Notes: generated by a model not told the origin, from the sequence alone. A DNA stretch of 64,000 bases from CAG-873 sp910578365 (GCA_951635545.1 OX620685.1:3573253-3637252); one strand, 5' to 3'; shown: positions 27,431 through 36,645, numbered from the stretch's first letter. Made by a program: numbers and translations.

Positions 27431-28801
27431 ATGGCTAAAAAAACAAGCAAATCCGTATGGTATTGCAGCACATGCGGGGCCGACTCACCCAAATGGGTGG
27501 GTAAGTGCCCCGCATGTGGCGCTTGGAACACTATGGTCGAGGAGCGTGTGAGCGTCACCGCACAACGCACACCCTCGCCCGTGGCCGGAAACGTACGCTC
27601 GGTAGCCATGGCCGTCAACGACATCCAGGCTCTCGACGAACCCCGCATAAAGCTGCCCAGCGGCGAACTGAACCGTGTACTCGGAGGCGGTCTGGTACCC
27701 GGGTCGCTGGTGCTTTTAGGCGGCGAACCGGGCATAGGAAAGTCCACACTTGTACTCCAGAACCTGCTTTCCATAAAGTCCAAGACCATACTGTACGTGT
27801 CGGGCGAGGAAAGCGCCACTCAGCTGAAACTGCGCGCCGACCGCATAGGCCGCGGCAGCGACAACTGTTTCATAGTCTGCGAAACATCGCTCGAAAACAT
27901 CTTCCGTCATATCGAAGAAGTACAGCCCGGCATACTGGTAATAGACTCAATCCAGACCATAGCCTCCGATGCCATCGAGTCGTCAGCCGGCTCCGTCAGC
28001 CAGGTGCGCGAGTGCGCCGCCAGTCTGCTTAAATACGCTAAGGAAGCATCGGTGCCGGTACTGCTCATAGGCCATATCACCAAAGAAGGTTCGCTTGCAG
28101 GCCCCAAGGTACTGGAGCATATTGTCGATGCCGTAATACAGTTCGAGGGCGACCGACAGTACATGTACCGGATACTGCGCGCCATAAAGAACCGCTTCGG
28201 CTCTACCAGCGAACTCGGCATATACGAGATGTGCCGCCACGGACTGCGCGAGGTCACCAATCCTTCGGAAATGCTGCTGTCGCAGCACGACGAAGACCTC
28301 TCGGGCATGGCTATAGGCGTGACAATCGATGGCGCACGGCCTTTCCTCATCGAGGCACAGGCCTTGGTCAGCACTGCCGCCTACGGCACTCCACAGCGCA
28401 GTGTCACCGGCTTCGACGGCAAACGCATGAACATGCTCCTGGCTGTACTCGAAAAACGTGTCGGCTTCAAACTGGCTCAAAAAGACGTATTTCTGAACAT
28501 TGTCGGAGGCCTCAAGGTAAACGATCCGGCACTCGACCTGTCTGTAATCAGCGCCGTACTGTCGAGCAACGTCGATATGGCCATACCGCGTGGCTACTGC
28601 ATGGCCGGAGAAGTGGGTCTGTCGGGCGAAATCCGTCCTGTTACCCGTATAGAACAACGTATAAGCGAGGCCGAAAAACTTGGCATGACCCACATGCTCA
28701 TACCGCAGGGCAATCTCAAGGGTGTCGACACTGCATCGATGCGTCTGAAACTCATTGAGGTTAAACGTGTCGACGATGCTTTCAGGGCATTATTTGCGTA
28801 A
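27431..28801 (+). CDS. radA: DNA repair protein RadA
   Basis: 456 residues, normal length. A four-cysteine zinc finger (YCSTCGADSPKWVGKCPACG) is followed by a RecA-like core with GGEPGIGKSTL (Walker A), the RadA-specific KNRFGST, and a C-terminal Lon-like domain (GGLKVNDPALDLSVISAVLS). It drives branch migration in recombinational repair. The 5-bp spacing from secA suggests one transcript, although the functions differ. Confidence 0.97.
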   Translation: MAKKTSKSVWYCSTCGADSPKWVGKCPACGAWNTMVEERVSVTAQRTPSPVAGNVRSVAMAVNDIQALDEPRIKLPSGELNRVLGGGLVPGSLVLLGGEPGIGKSTLVLQNLLSIKSKTILYVSGEESATQLKLRADRIGRGSDNCFIVCETSLENIFRHIEEVQPGILVIDSIQTIASDAIESSAGSVSQVRECAASLLKYAKEASVPVLLIGHITKEGSLAGPKVLEHIVDAVIQFEGDRQYMYRILRAIKNRFGSTSELGIYEMCRHGLREVTNPSEMLLSQHDEDLSGMAIGVTIDGARPFLIEAQALVSTAAYGTPQRSVTGFDGKRMNMLLAVLEKRVGFKLAQKDVFLNIVGGLKVNDPALDLSVISAVLSSNVDMAIPRGYCMAGEVGLSGEIRPVTRIEQRISEAEKLGMTHMLIPQGNLKGVDTASMRLKLIEVKRVDDAFRALFA

Positions 28802-28866
28802 AAGCAATATGTTCACGGGCCGGCGCCGGCGCCTTACCACAGATTGAAGCGGTAGCCTACCGAAGC

Positions 28867-29889
28867 CTAGCCGGTAATGAAAGCGTTGGCAAAAGTATGC
28901 TCCTTGTCGTATATCAGACCAATGTCGCACTTGCCTGTCATACCGGCGAACCACGGCCCGTTGTTCCATACCACCGATGCGTTCAGGCGGTTGGATAGTG
29001 AAAACGACAGGTGCTCCTCGCTGCTGTTTATAAAACCTTTTTTAAGGCCGAGTACCGGCGATTCGCTCACACCAATGGTCCAGTGCTTGCCCAGCACCCA
29101 GTTATAACCGTAGCCCAGACGAAAGGCAAAATTATGGGTCTTGACATTATACTGATAGTTTTGCCACGACGACGGCAGACGGTCAAGCATGTCGTGAGGC
29201 AAACCGCTGAAATCGAAGTCGAAATGCTGGGTAAAAATCGAAATACCTGCATAGGGCGAACCCTGGCTCTTCTGCTGCAGTTTGCTGTAGCCGAACGCCG
29301 CTGCCTGTGAGTACTTTTTGTGGTTGAAAAAATAATAGGTGTCGAGATTCCACGACGACACGTTTATGCCGTCGAAAGGCAGTTCCCTGTCTAAATTTTT
29401 GCCATCGATGCCGAAGTGGGTTATACGTGTGCCCACATCGTTGCTCACATAGTTGAACTCGGCCGCGAACAGGCTGCAGTTAAAACCGAAGTTGTACCGC
29501 GAACGAGCCTGCTGTGGACCGCCGAACAGACGCGAGAAGTTTATGTCGTAGCCTACCGATACCGCCATATATGTCAGATGAGCGCCAATCGATGTCGAGG
29601 GGTCGCTGCGCATGTGCATTATCGCCCGCTCGGGCAGCATAAAATTATAGAAGTCGAACCACGAGTCTGTGGTTATTTTTACGTTGAACTTATAGCCGGT
29701 GCCCTTGACATAAGCAGAATCATAGGTATTGAAGAATTTGTCGCCCCAGCGGTACACACCCACACAGAAACGCGGAAATTTGCCCCATTCGGCAATAGAA
29801 TCGAGAGCAAAACTTATGGCATGCGAAGATTGCACCACACCTGCAAAAAACGCTAAAACGAGCAGAATTTTTTTTATTGAAGTCTTCAA
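28867..29889 (-). CDS. DUF4421 outer-membrane-type protein
   Basis: 340 residues with a signal peptide (KKILLVLAFFAGVVQSSHA). The body has FNVKITTDSWFDFYNFMLPE and strand-rich segments ending LGYGYNWVLGKHWTIGVSES, as in DUF4421 proteins, which are predicted outer-membrane barrels. It faces guaA divergently and has its own -7 element. Function unknown. Confidence 0.85.
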   Translation of the reverse strand: MKTSIKKILLVLAFFAGVVQSSHAISFALDSIAEWGKFPRFCVGVYRWGDKFFNTYDSAYVKGTGYKFNVKITTDSWFDFYNFMLPERAIMHMRSDPSTSIGAHLTYMAVSVGYDINFSRLFGGPQQARSRYNFGFNCSLFAAEFNYVSNDVGTRITHFGIDGKNLDRELPFDGINVSSWNLDTYYFFNHKKYSQAAAFGYSKLQQKSQGSPYAGISIFTQHFDFDFSGLPHDMLDRLPSSWQNYQYNVKTHNFAFRLGYGYNWVLGKHWTIGVSESPVLGLKKGFINSSEEHLSFSLSNRLNASVVWNNGPWFAGMTGKCDIGLIYDKEHTFANAFITG

Positions 29890-29917
29890 AGTCGTACCGG
29901 CTTGATATTTGGAACTG

Positions 29918-29925
29918 CAAAATTA
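29918..29925 (-). promoter_or_regulatory. -7 promoter element of the DUF4421 gene
   Basis: TAATTTTG on the minus strand, 28 bp before the ATG at 29889. No clear -33 box. Confidence 0.5.
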
Positions 29926-29974
29926 GTGATTTTTTCTGAAAAAAAATGAGCTACGGCAAGTTGTCGTTGTCGGA

Positions 29975-30008
29975 ATTGTATTTATTTGTGGAAAAAATCG
30001 TAACTTTG
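29975..30008 (+). promoter_or_regulatory. guaA promoter
   Basis: ATTG (29975-29978), a 22-bp spacer and TAACTTTG (30001-30008), 29 bp before the ATG. The -7 element matches the consensus fully; the -33 box and spacing are slightly off. Confidence 0.55.
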
Positions 30009-30037
30009 CAGCATTGAAAATCGCAGACATTCACAAT

Positions 30038-31561
30038 ATGCAAGAAAAAATCATTATTCTCGACTTCGGATCGCAGACCACGCAGCTGATTGGCCGCCGT
30101 GTACGCGAGCTGAACACTTATTGCGAAATTGTGCCATACAACAAATTTCCCTACGACGACAACTCGGTGATAGGCGTGATTCTATCCGGCAGCCCGTTCT
30201 CGGTCTACGACGAGAAAGCCTTCCGGATTGAGCTCGACCGTATCCGCGGTCACTATCCTCTGCTGGGAATCTGCTACGGCGCACAGTTTATGGCCTATGC
30301 CAACGGTGGCAAAGTGGAGCCGGCCGACTCGCGCGAGTATGGCCGTGCCAATCTCACCAAGGTCGACGAGGTGAACCCGCTGCTGCGCGGCATCGAACCC
30401 GGCGCACAGGTGTGGATGAGCCACGGCGACACCATCACCGAGCTTCCGGCCAACTTCCACATCATAGCCTCGACCGCCGAAGTGCCCTGCGCGGCCTACC
30501 AGGTAGAAGGCGAAGAAGTATGGGGCGTACAGTTCCACCCCGAAGTATACCACTCGGAGTGCGGCATGAAGCTGCTCGAAAACTTTGTGGCAGGCATCTG
30601 TGGCTCCACTCAGAGCTGGAGCGCCGAATCGTTTATCGACTCGACTGTGGCCGAACTCAAACAGCAGCTTGGCGACGACAAGGTAGTGCTGGGCCTGAGC
30701 GGCGGCGTCGACTCGTCGGTGGCCGCTGTGCTGCTCAACCGTGCCATAGGCAAGAACCTGACCTGTATTTTCGTTGACCACGGCATGCTGCGCAAAAACG
30801 AATTCCGCGATGTACTGCGCGACTACGAGTGTCTGGGCCTGAATGTTGTGGGTGTCGACGCCTCAGCCAAGTTCTTCAGCGAGCTCGCCGGTGTCACCGA
30901 CCCCGAAACCAAGCGCAAAATCATAGGCAAAGGCTTCATCGACGTATTCGACGAAGAAGCCCACAAAATCAAGGATGTCAAGTGGCTGGCCCAGGGTACC
31001 ATCTACCCCGATTGCATTGAGTCGCTCTCAATCACCGGCACCACCATCAAGAGCCACCACAACGTAGGCGGCCTGCCCGAAAAGATGAATCTGAAGCTGT
31101 GCGAGCCTCTGCGCCTGCTGTTCAAGGACGAAGTTCGCGCCGTAGGCCGTTCGCTGGGCATGCCCGAGCACCTTATCAAGCGTCATCCCTTCCCCGGTCC
31201 GGGTCTGGCCGTACGTATCCTTGGCGACATCACCGCCGAAAAGGTACGCATACTGCAGGATGCCGACGACATCTTCATCCGCGGCCTGCGCGACTGGAAC
31301 CTCTACGACAAGGTATGGCAGGCCGGCGTGATACTGCTGCCCGTACAGAGCGTGGGTGTGATGGGCGACGAACGCACCTACGAACGCGCAGTAGCTCTCC
31401 GCGCCGTAACATCCACCGATGCCATGACCGCCGACTGGGCCCACCTGCCCTATGAGTTCATGGCTCAGGTGAGCAACGACATCATCCGCAACGTCCGCGG
31501 CGTCAACCGAGTATGTTACGACATCTCGTCGAAGCCACCGGCAACCATCGAGTGGGAATGA
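30038..31561 (+). CDS. guaA: GMP synthase (glutamine-hydrolysing)
   Basis: 507 residues from the ATG at 30038 (MQEKIIILDFGSQTTQLIGR); an in-frame TTG at 30014 is less likely. The class I amidotransferase domain has GICYGAQFM (catalytic Cys) and VQFHPEVYHSECG (His, Glu). The ATP-pyrophosphatase domain has VVLGLSGGVDSSVAAVLL. The C-terminus ends SSKPPATIEWE. It converts XMP to GMP. The last 13 bp (31547-31559) are repeated at 46166-46178, marking the integration site of the island. The present stop is TGA supplied by island DNA; at the distal copy it would read TAA. Confidence 0.98.
   Translation: MQEKIIILDFGSQTTQLIGRRVRELNTYCEIVPYNKFPYDDNSVIGVILSGSPFSVYDEKAFRIELDRIRGHYPLLGICYGAQFMAYANGGKVEPADSREYGRANLTKVDEVNPLLRGIEPGAQVWMSHGDTITELPANFHIIASTAEVPCAAYQVEGEEVWGVQFHPEVYHSECGMKLLENFVAGICGSTQSWSAESFIDSTVAELKQQLGDDKVVLGLSGGVDSSVAAVLLNRAIGKNLTCIFVDHGMLRKNEFRDVLRDYECLGLNVVGVDASAKFFSELAGVTDPETKRKIIGKGFIDVFDEEAHKIKDVKWLAQGTIYPDCIESLSITGTTIKSHHNVGGLPEKMNLKLCEPLRLLFKDEVRAVGRSLGMPEHLIKRHPFPGPGLAVRILGDITAEKVRILQDADDIFIRGLRDWNLYDKVWQAGVILLPVQSVGVMGDERTYERAVALRAVTSTDAMTADWAHLPYEFMAQVSNDIIRNVRGVNRVCYDISSKPPATIEWE
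31547..31559 (+). repeat. Left attachment repeat (guaA 3' end)
   Basis: ATCGAGTGGGAAT, encoding Ile-Glu-Trp-Glu at the end of GuaA. Identical to 46166-46178. Confidence 0.85.
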
Positions 31562-31647
31562 TATAGGCACATTCAGACCTCTCTGAACTATAGCCGATTA
31601 CCCCACTTTGGAACAATCCACATAGATTGATACCAATCACTTACAAG

Positions 31648-31690
31648 CAATCCACGGTTAACTCGCTGAGTTTTCCGTGGATTGTCCTTT
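31648..31690 (+). terminator. Terminator at the left island end
   Basis: CAATCCACGG pairs with CCGTGGATTG, and an inner AACTC-GCT-GAGTT stem sits on top. A T-rich stretch follows (TCCTTTTT). Because it lies inside the island, it substitutes for the original guaA terminator now at 46209-46250. Confidence 0.8.
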
Positions 31691-31712
31691 TTGCCCGATT
31701 TAGTGGAATTAG

Positions 31713-31733
31713 CCCCGATTTTCAACCCCGATG
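31713..31733 (+). repeat. 21-bp subterminal direct repeat, left copy
   Basis: It starts CCCCGATTTTCAACC and ends CCGATG, and is identical to 46088-46108. A related 14-mer AAAACGTCCCCGAT occurs at 31738-31751 and again directly before and overlapping the right copy (46081-46094). These may be integrase arm sites or traces of a second integration event. Confidence 0.8.
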
Positions 31734-31755
31734 CTCCAAAACGTCCCCGATGGTG

Positions 31756-33072
31756 TTACTTGAAGAATTTTTGCATACTCTCAGAATGTTCTTCTTTTGA
31801 GATATTAAGATACTTCAAGAAATTCTGCTCGGTCTTGTGGCCTGTCATTTTCATTATTGAAACTACTGGTGCGCCTTGCCGATATAGATTAGTTGCAAAA
31901 CTACGTCTCGCTGTATGGAATGTAATACGCTGATACTTCAAGAGCTTCACTGTTATTGTCCTCCCTTCTCGGATTGAGGAGCGTTCCGTCAATTCGTCAA
32001 CCCCAGCCAATCGTCCAAGTTCTTGAAGTTGTGCGTTTGCTTTGCTCTTGTCGATTAATTTGGGAAATTTACCTTTATACTTTTCGTAAAGTTCACGCAC
32101 GAAAGGATGAAGAGGCACAATCACTTTTTCATTTGTCTTCTGAGTTTGAATCGTCAAAGTGTTACTTTTTAGATTGAAAACAGCATCATTGATACGATTC
32201 AAATCTGCTCTTCGGAGACCAGTCCAACAGCCTATGATAAAAAGGTCTCTTGTCGCTTCGATTGAGGATTTAGCGTCTATCGTTCCTTTACTGATTAGCT
32301 TGGGAATATCAAGACGGTAAATAGCCTCAATCTCTTGCATGGTCAACGCGATGTTGTCAACATCCGCTCCTTTGCTTGGATATTTATGGTATTCCGTTGT
32401 GCTAATCAGTCCTGCTTCAGTAGCCTCGTTAAGCCAGACCTTTAATATTGAAAAGGTTGCAACAACCGTATTCTTTGAATATCCCCCTTGTTTTCTACGA
32501 GCCGTATGATATGCCCAGTTGATAAACTTGTTTTTAAACTCCGTGTCAAAAATATCAAAGCTATCGGGAGTGTTTGTGTCTTTCATAAAAGCCTTCAGAC
32601 GTTTCAACACTACTATGTGATGTCCTTTTGTCTTCTCGCTGATGTTACGGCCAGTAGCCTCACAAAACATAGAGGTTTTCTTGTCAATATGGGCTTGAAA
32701 GAATTGCAGAGGTGTCCGATTTTCCTTGCGGTCTTCCTCATCCGCTCTTTTAGCCGATACTGAGAGATGGCTGTCAAACATTGATTCAACACATTGAGGG
32801 TCGAAGGTGTCCAGTCTGTTTTTCACCGCCAATGCGTTCCAACTCTGTTCTATCGCATCCAATCGCTTGTTGATTTTCTTGTATTCCCTTTTGGCTCTCA
32901 CTGTCTCCTTTTCTGAGATTATGCAGCGTTGTAACTGCTTATCCCAAATTACCGTCGGGATGGTTACATTTAACGACCGTTTTATTGTCTTCCCTCCACA
33001 ACGGCATATAGCCAAAATGAGGCTACGGTCTTTTGATGGATATTGGAGATTGAACTTAACTGCATTCTTCAT
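31756..33072 (-). CDS. Tyrosine recombinase (island integrase)
   Basis: 438 residues. An N-terminal arm-binding domain (residues about 1-85) and a SAM-like core-binding domain (about 100-210) precede the catalytic domain. Catalytic residues are visible in GCWTGLRRADLNRI (Arg), TFHTARRSFATNLYRQG (His-x2-Arg) and EQNFLKYLNIS (Tyr). Its stop lies 22 bp inside the left 21-bp repeat, the usual position for an integrase next to its att site. It overlaps nothing but abuts the serine recombinase gene (start 1 bp after that stop), so they form one transcript. Confidence 0.93.
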   Translation of the reverse strand: MKNAVKFNLQYPSKDRSLILAICRCGGKTIKRSLNVTIPTVIWDKQLQRCIISEKETVRAKREYKKINKRLDAIEQSWNALAVKNRLDTFDPQCVESMFDSHLSVSAKRADEEDRKENRTPLQFFQAHIDKKTSMFCEATGRNISEKTKGHHIVVLKRLKAFMKDTNTPDSFDIFDTEFKNKFINWAYHTARRKQGGYSKNTVVATFSILKVWLNEATEAGLISTTEYHKYPSKGADVDNIALTMQEIEAIYRLDIPKLISKGTIDAKSSIEATRDLFIIGCWTGLRRADLNRINDAVFNLKSNTLTIQTQKTNEKVIVPLHPFVRELYEKYKGKFPKLIDKSKANAQLQELGRLAGVDELTERSSIREGRTITVKLLKYQRITFHTARRSFATNLYRQGAPVVSIMKMTGHKTEQNFLKYLNISKEEHSESMQKFFK

Positions 33073-33717
33073 TTAGGCGATTCCTTTTGAGTTAACGATT
33101 TCGGCAACTTTTCTAATTGTTGTGATGCTCGTACCAGTTATTTTTCTAATGTTGCGAAGTGAGTACCCCTTGCGCAATAGTCGCAATTCTTCTGAATATT
33201 CCTCCTTGTAGCTCTCTACCGATTTGGAGAAGCCTTCCTTACGTCCGACTTTACCGCCATTGTTGCGGAAGTTGTTGTAGCCACTTTCCATGCGTGAACG
33301 GATTAGGTTGCGCTCCATGCTGTTGAACTGAGCCAAGATTCCTAACAACATCGTTGCTATCGGATTGATAGAGCCGTCGGGTTGAAGTGTCTCAAGTCCA
33401 TTTTGGTGAATGTACAAGCTGATTTTCTTTTCATTGAGAGTTTCTATAATAGAGAGGAAGTCAACTGCTCGTCTTGAAAGTCTGGAACATTCGTATATCA
33501 ACACCTTGTCAATCTGATTGTTCTCTACATATCGCAATAAATCAGACATAGCTTCACGCTCTGCTATCTTTTTCGCTCCCGATATTTTCTCGCTGAAAGT
33601 CTTTACTACATCATATCCCATGCGGTCTGCATATTGAGTCAGCTCAGCCAACTGCCTTTCATAATCTTGACCTTGGGTTGATACTCTTGCGTATATTATG
33701 GCTTTAACAACATTCAT
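33073..33717 (-). CDS. Serine recombinase (resolvase/invertase family)
   Basis: 214 residues. The N-terminal resolvase domain has AIIYARVSTQGQDYERQLAE with the catalytic Ser, and VLIYECSRLSRRAVDFLSII. A C-terminal HTH_7-type domain follows (LLRKGYSLRNIRKITGTSIT). The next gene in the transcript is the tyrosine integrase, so this may resolve multimers of the excised island, invert a segment or regulate. A perfect promoter lies 28 bp upstream. Confidence 0.93.
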   Translation of the reverse strand: MNVVKAIIYARVSTQGQDYERQLAELTQYADRMGYDVVKTFSEKISGAKKIAEREAMSDLLRYVENNQIDKVLIYECSRLSRRAVDFLSIIETLNEKKISLYIHQNGLETLQPDGSINPIATMLLGILAQFNSMERNLIRSRMESGYNNFRNNGGKVGRKEGFSKSVESYKEEYSEELRLLRKGYSLRNIRKITGTSITTIRKVAEIVNSKGIA

Positions 33718-33744
33718 TGATACTAAGCGTTAAGAAATACGCTG

Positions 33745-33776
33745 CAAAATTACAGCTAAAGTTATCTGAATCCAAA
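33745..33776 (-). promoter_or_regulatory. Promoter of the recombinase-integrase operon
   Basis: On the minus strand: TTTG (33776-33773), a 20-bp spacer, TAATTTTG (33752-33745). Full consensus. It diverges from the XRE-gene promoter at 33813, with less than 40 bp between them, so the XRE protein could control both. Confidence 0.75.
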
Positions 33777-33812
33777 TTCTAACCCATAATAAAAGTTAAT
33801 TTCAATATAATA

Positions 33813-33844
33813 TTTGATATTTTAGGTTATTTATTATACCTTTG
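33813..33844 (+). promoter_or_regulatory. Promoter of the XRE regulator gene
   Basis: TTTG (33813-33816), a 20-bp spacer and TACCTTTG (33837-33844). Full consensus, 22 bp before the ATG. Confidence 0.75.
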
Positions 33845-33866
33845 CATATCCAACAGTAATAACACA

Positions 33867-34229
33867 ATGTCATCAGAATTATCTCAACGAGTGAAATACA
33901 TTTGCTCCCAGCAGGGCAAACAACTCAAGGATTTGGCAGAACAGATGAAGATTAAGCCCGAAAGTCTCAGCAGGGCTTTGAATGGAAATCCGCAGATGTC
34001 AACAGTTCAATCCATTGCAAAGGCTTTGAATGTCAATATAGCGGATTTATTTCCAGTTCAAGACGCACCTCCAACTGTCAATTCTGACTTTATGGCTATG
34101 GTAGTGGATAAAGGTGAAGTACAGGTAATAAACTCTCGACATGAAATGATAATGTGGGCGTTGAATATGCGAGAGCGATTGTATGAGCAAAGAAGAAAAC
34201 CCCGAACTTCGGATAATACTGATGAATAA
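33867..34229 (+). CDS. XRE-family transcriptional regulator
   Basis: 120 residues. The first 60 residues form a HTH_3 domain (KYICSQQGKQLKDLAEQMKI KPESLSRALNG split by the recognition helix), ending ALNVNIADLFPV, a common XRE ending. The C-terminal half (about residues 65-120) is short and not recognised. It is divergent from the recombinase-integrase operon and shares a compact promoter region with it, so a role as island repressor is likely by inference. Its stop is 4 bp from the convergent stop of the methyltransferase-like gene. Confidence 0.85.
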   Translation: MSSELSQRVKYICSQQGKQLKDLAEQMKIKPESLSRALNGNPQMSTVQSIAKALNVNIADLFPVQDAPPTVNSDFMAMVVDKGEVQVINSRHEMIMWALNMRERLYEQRRKPRTSDNTDE

Positions 34230-35056
34230 CTCATCAAATCTTGCGGAATACAAGGAAATAGGAGTGCATCTTTCGGGCGCAGAGTTGGCGATAGGCTGGT
34301 TTCAACAATTTGGTTTTAGCAATCAATAGAAACTGGTCTAATAGTTCAAATCCAAGTTTATAAGCCTCATTGATAACGTAATGAGCTACCCATTCTTGCC
34401 GTCCTTGCTTCCAGTAATCCTGCGTTTTCATTACGAGTATGCCCTTGGGGGTGAGTAAACGATATGCCAGTTCAATCATCTTGCTATTAGTGGCATACAG
34501 TTCCTCGTTTGTTCTGAATGAAGAAAAACGATTAAGCATGATACTGTCAAGGGACTTTTCAGTAAGACAACCTTCTACCGTGAAAGGAAGGTCAATAACA
34601 ATGGAATTAAAGCATCCGTCAGGAAGTGATTCTGCATCTTCTAACGGTCTCACGTCTTCACTTACTGGATATTTGTCAAATAGATGTACTGGGCGTGGAA
34701 TACCAAAGTTATAGAAGCCTCCGACTGAGGTAGTGAGGTCGCAATCGAAAGTGGGAGCATTGTCGCAATAGAGCCTCAGAATCCCCGATAGAATTGCCGT
34801 TTGGTCTTTATCGACCGTCTTTATAGGAGCTGACAATTTGGAAAGGTTGACTTTTGAAACCTTATCGGTGTTAGGCTTTACTGGAACGCTCTCCATTGCC
34901 ATGTCGTACATTTGTACGGTTAAATGTTTTTGAATAATTTCAACTTCAAATTTCAGGATATTCAAGCATGGAATAAGGCAGATGTCATGTTGGTTGACTC
35001 CATTAAGTACGATAGGTCCCCATGCTTTTACATCTAAAGACTGGATAGTTCGTTGG

Positions 35057-36209
35057 GGCGGTGAAACCGACCCCGTGTTTGCGACGAGAGTGCAAAAGAT
35101 GTAGTTCCTGACAAAAGATTTGATAATATGACATACATAGGCATCGACATCAGCAAAGCGACTTTTGTAGCAGCCTTCCTTCACGGGAAAAGCTACCGTA
35201 CCGAGACCTTCCCAAATGATGCTAAAGGCATCCGCAGGTTCATCTCGAAGCTTGACCCTGCCATCCACCACTGCGTGATGGAGGCGACAGGCAACTACTG
35301 TTTCCTCCTTCTTTATCTTCTTGACAAGTCGGGCATCCGGGCAAGCCTCATCAATCCGAAGAAGATTAAGAACTATGCCCGCGTGATGATGTCCGTAACC
35401 AAGACGGATTCCAAAGACGCTTGTCTCATTGCCGATTTCGGGGAGAGGTTCAAGCCTGAACCCTATAAGTTCCCATCAGAACAGATAATGATTCTGAAGC
35501 AGAAGAAAACAGTCCTGCGTCAGCTCCAGAAGCAACTGACAGCGACAAAGAATCTATTCTCATCTCTTGAACCTCTGCCGGTTAAGGACAAGAAATGTCT
35601 GACCTCACTGAAGCAGACCGTAACTTTCCTTGAAAAGCAGATCAAGTACATGCAGCAGGAAATGGAAGCGGTCGTGACCGATGTGTTTGACAGGCAGCTG
35701 AAACTTCTTACCTCAATAAAAGGTATCGGAGTTACGCTTGCCACAGCACTGATTATAGCTACCGGAGGCTTTACCTACTTCGACAATGCCAAGCAGTTGT
35801 CCCGCTTTATCGGTATCTGTCCAACAATAGAACAGTCCGGCACGAGCATAAACATCCGGGGACATATCAACCGTAACGGTGATGAGACTCTGCGTTCAAT
35901 GCTTTATGTGGCGGCATGGTCAGCAAGTCAGCACAACAAGGCGTGCAAGGAATGCTACCAACGATTACGAGGCAATGGAAAATCCGGCAAGGTTGCCATG
36001 ATTGCCGTAGCAAACAAACTCGTCAGACAGGCTTTTGCTGTTGTGACATCCAATAATTCATATATCGACGGTTTCGTCTCTACGAAACCTGATACCACCG
36101 TCTGAACACTTCCTCTCTCCTTCTGGCGAGGGGATGCCCCAGCGGCGGGGGCGGCCTAAACCGCCCCCAAGAGCGGACGGAGGCATGACTATTCTCAAAT
36201 AATCTAAGG
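35057..36209 (+). mobile_element. IS110-family insertion sequence in the methyltransferase-like gene
   Basis: The borders are inferred by restoring the interrupted reading frame: left flank ..AGTTCGTTGG, right flank GGTGGATGTAAT.., with a shared GG core, and no longer duplication, as expected for IS110. Size about 1.15 kb. The left non-coding end is only about 70 nt. The right end holds a perfect hairpin GGGGGCGG-CCTAAA-CCGCCCCC (36147-36168). Either end could encode the guide RNA of the element. Borders may be off by 2-3 bases because of the shared G run. Confidence 0.75.
35128..36105 (+). CDS. IS110-family DEDD transposase
   Basis: 325 residues. RuvC-like domain with MTYIGIDISKATFVAAF (D), CVMEATGNYCF (E) and VTKTDSKDACLIADF (D..D). 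The Transposase_20 domain has LLTSIKGIGVTLATALIIAT and FIGICPTIEQSGTSI. Intact, and only distantly similar to the enzyme at 11391-12473, so this is a separate IS110 lineage. It sits on the strand opposite to the gene it interrupts. Confidence 0.93.
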   Translation: MTYIGIDISKATFVAAFLHGKSYRTETFPNDAKGIRRFISKLDPAIHHCVMEATGNYCFLLLYLLDKSGIRASLINPKKIKNYARVMMSVTKTDSKDACLIADFGERFKPEPYKFPSEQIMILKQKKTVLRQLQKQLTATKNLFSSLEPLPVKDKKCLTSLKQTVTFLEKQIKYMQQEMEAVVTDVFDRQLKLLTSIKGIGVTLATALIIATGGFTYFDNAKQLSRFIGICPTIEQSGTSINIRGHINRNGDETLRSMLYVAAWSASQHNKACKECYQRLRGNGKSGKVAMIAVANKLVRQAFAVVTSNNSYIDGFVSTKPDTTV

Positions 36210-36242
36210 TGGATGTAATTTTTGCCTCATTTTATTTGGATT

Positions 36243-36503
36243 TTAATATAGTTCGTACTTCTTAACCGTATTAAGTGACATTTTAAGAGCCTTGACAACC
36301 TCGGAAGGCTTTGCCTCTTTATGTGATTGAAGATATATCTTGACGGCATTATACCTCTTCACTTGCTCATCATATCGGCGGTCGATTCCTTGCTCATTGA
36401 TGTATTTGCGGATAGCCGCCTCAGTCACACCGCACCGCTTGGCGTTATCTTCAACGCTAAGAGAGGGATTGTAATTTATGCGAGACCTCGTTGGCATTAT
36501 CAA
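36243..36503 (-). CDS. Small HTH protein
   Basis: 86 residues. Two helix-turn-helix-like stretches are visible: LSVEDNAKRCGVTEAAIRKY near residue 20 and KPSEVVKALKMSLNTVKKYE at the C-terminus. The ATG at 36503 is followed by a second one at 36497. A -7 element TACCTTTG lies at 36523-36516 on the minus strand. It was the first gene of an operon with the methyltransferase-like gene, now split from it by the IS110 insertion. Function unknown; DNA binding is inferred. Confidence 0.65.
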   Translation of the reverse strand: MIMPTRSRINYNPSLSVEDNAKRCGVTEAAIRKYINEQGIDRRYDEQVKRYNAVKIYLQSHKEAKPSEVVKALKMSLNTVKKYELY

Positions 36504-36515
36504 ATTTTTCTACCG

Positions 36516-36523
36516 CAAAGGTA
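36516..36523 (-). promoter_or_regulatory. -7 promoter element of the small HTH gene
   Basis: TACCTTTG on the minus strand, 12 bp before the ATG. No clear -33 box. Confidence 0.45.
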
Positions 36524-36553
36524 ATAATTTTTGATGAAACATAGCACTGCTCG

Positions 36554-36584
36554 CTTGCCGCCTCAGAAAAAATTTGTAAATTTG
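36554..36584 (+). promoter_or_regulatory. Promoter of the attenuator leader and zinc-ribbon operon
   Basis: CTTG (36554-36557), a 19-bp spacer and TAAATTTG (36577-36584). Transcription would begin near 36591, over 300 nt before the first start codon. Confidence 0.65.
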
Positions 36585-36645
36585 TGGCGTCATTGGCTTG
36601 ATAGCCTCTGACAAGACATAATGGAAAGTGTTTTAGCTTTCTCTG

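Larger units (their letters stand above)
34234..36230 (-). pseudogene. Methyltransferase-like gene interrupted by an IS110 element
   Basis: Removing 35057-36209 joins ATG AGG CAA AAA TTA CAT CCA CC (from 36230) to the frame reading QRTIQSLDVKAWGP, which runs to the stop at 34234 (about 280 codons). The C-terminal half has a SAM-methyltransferase look: FNSIVIDLPFTVEG stands where N-methyltransferases have a DPPY/DPPF-type motif, followed by LAYRLLTPKGILVMKTQDYW. An AUG such as that at MYDMAMES (about 34915) could still give a shortened product. The original start lies 12 bp after the stop of the small HTH gene, so the two were an operon. Target (DNA, RNA or protein) unknown. Confidence 0.75.

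Noticed and set aside
34234..35271. 345-codon minus-strand frame as a complete methyltransferase gene
   Set aside because: Its first 70 or so codons are antisense to the IS110 element; the real gene begins at 36230 and is interrupted.
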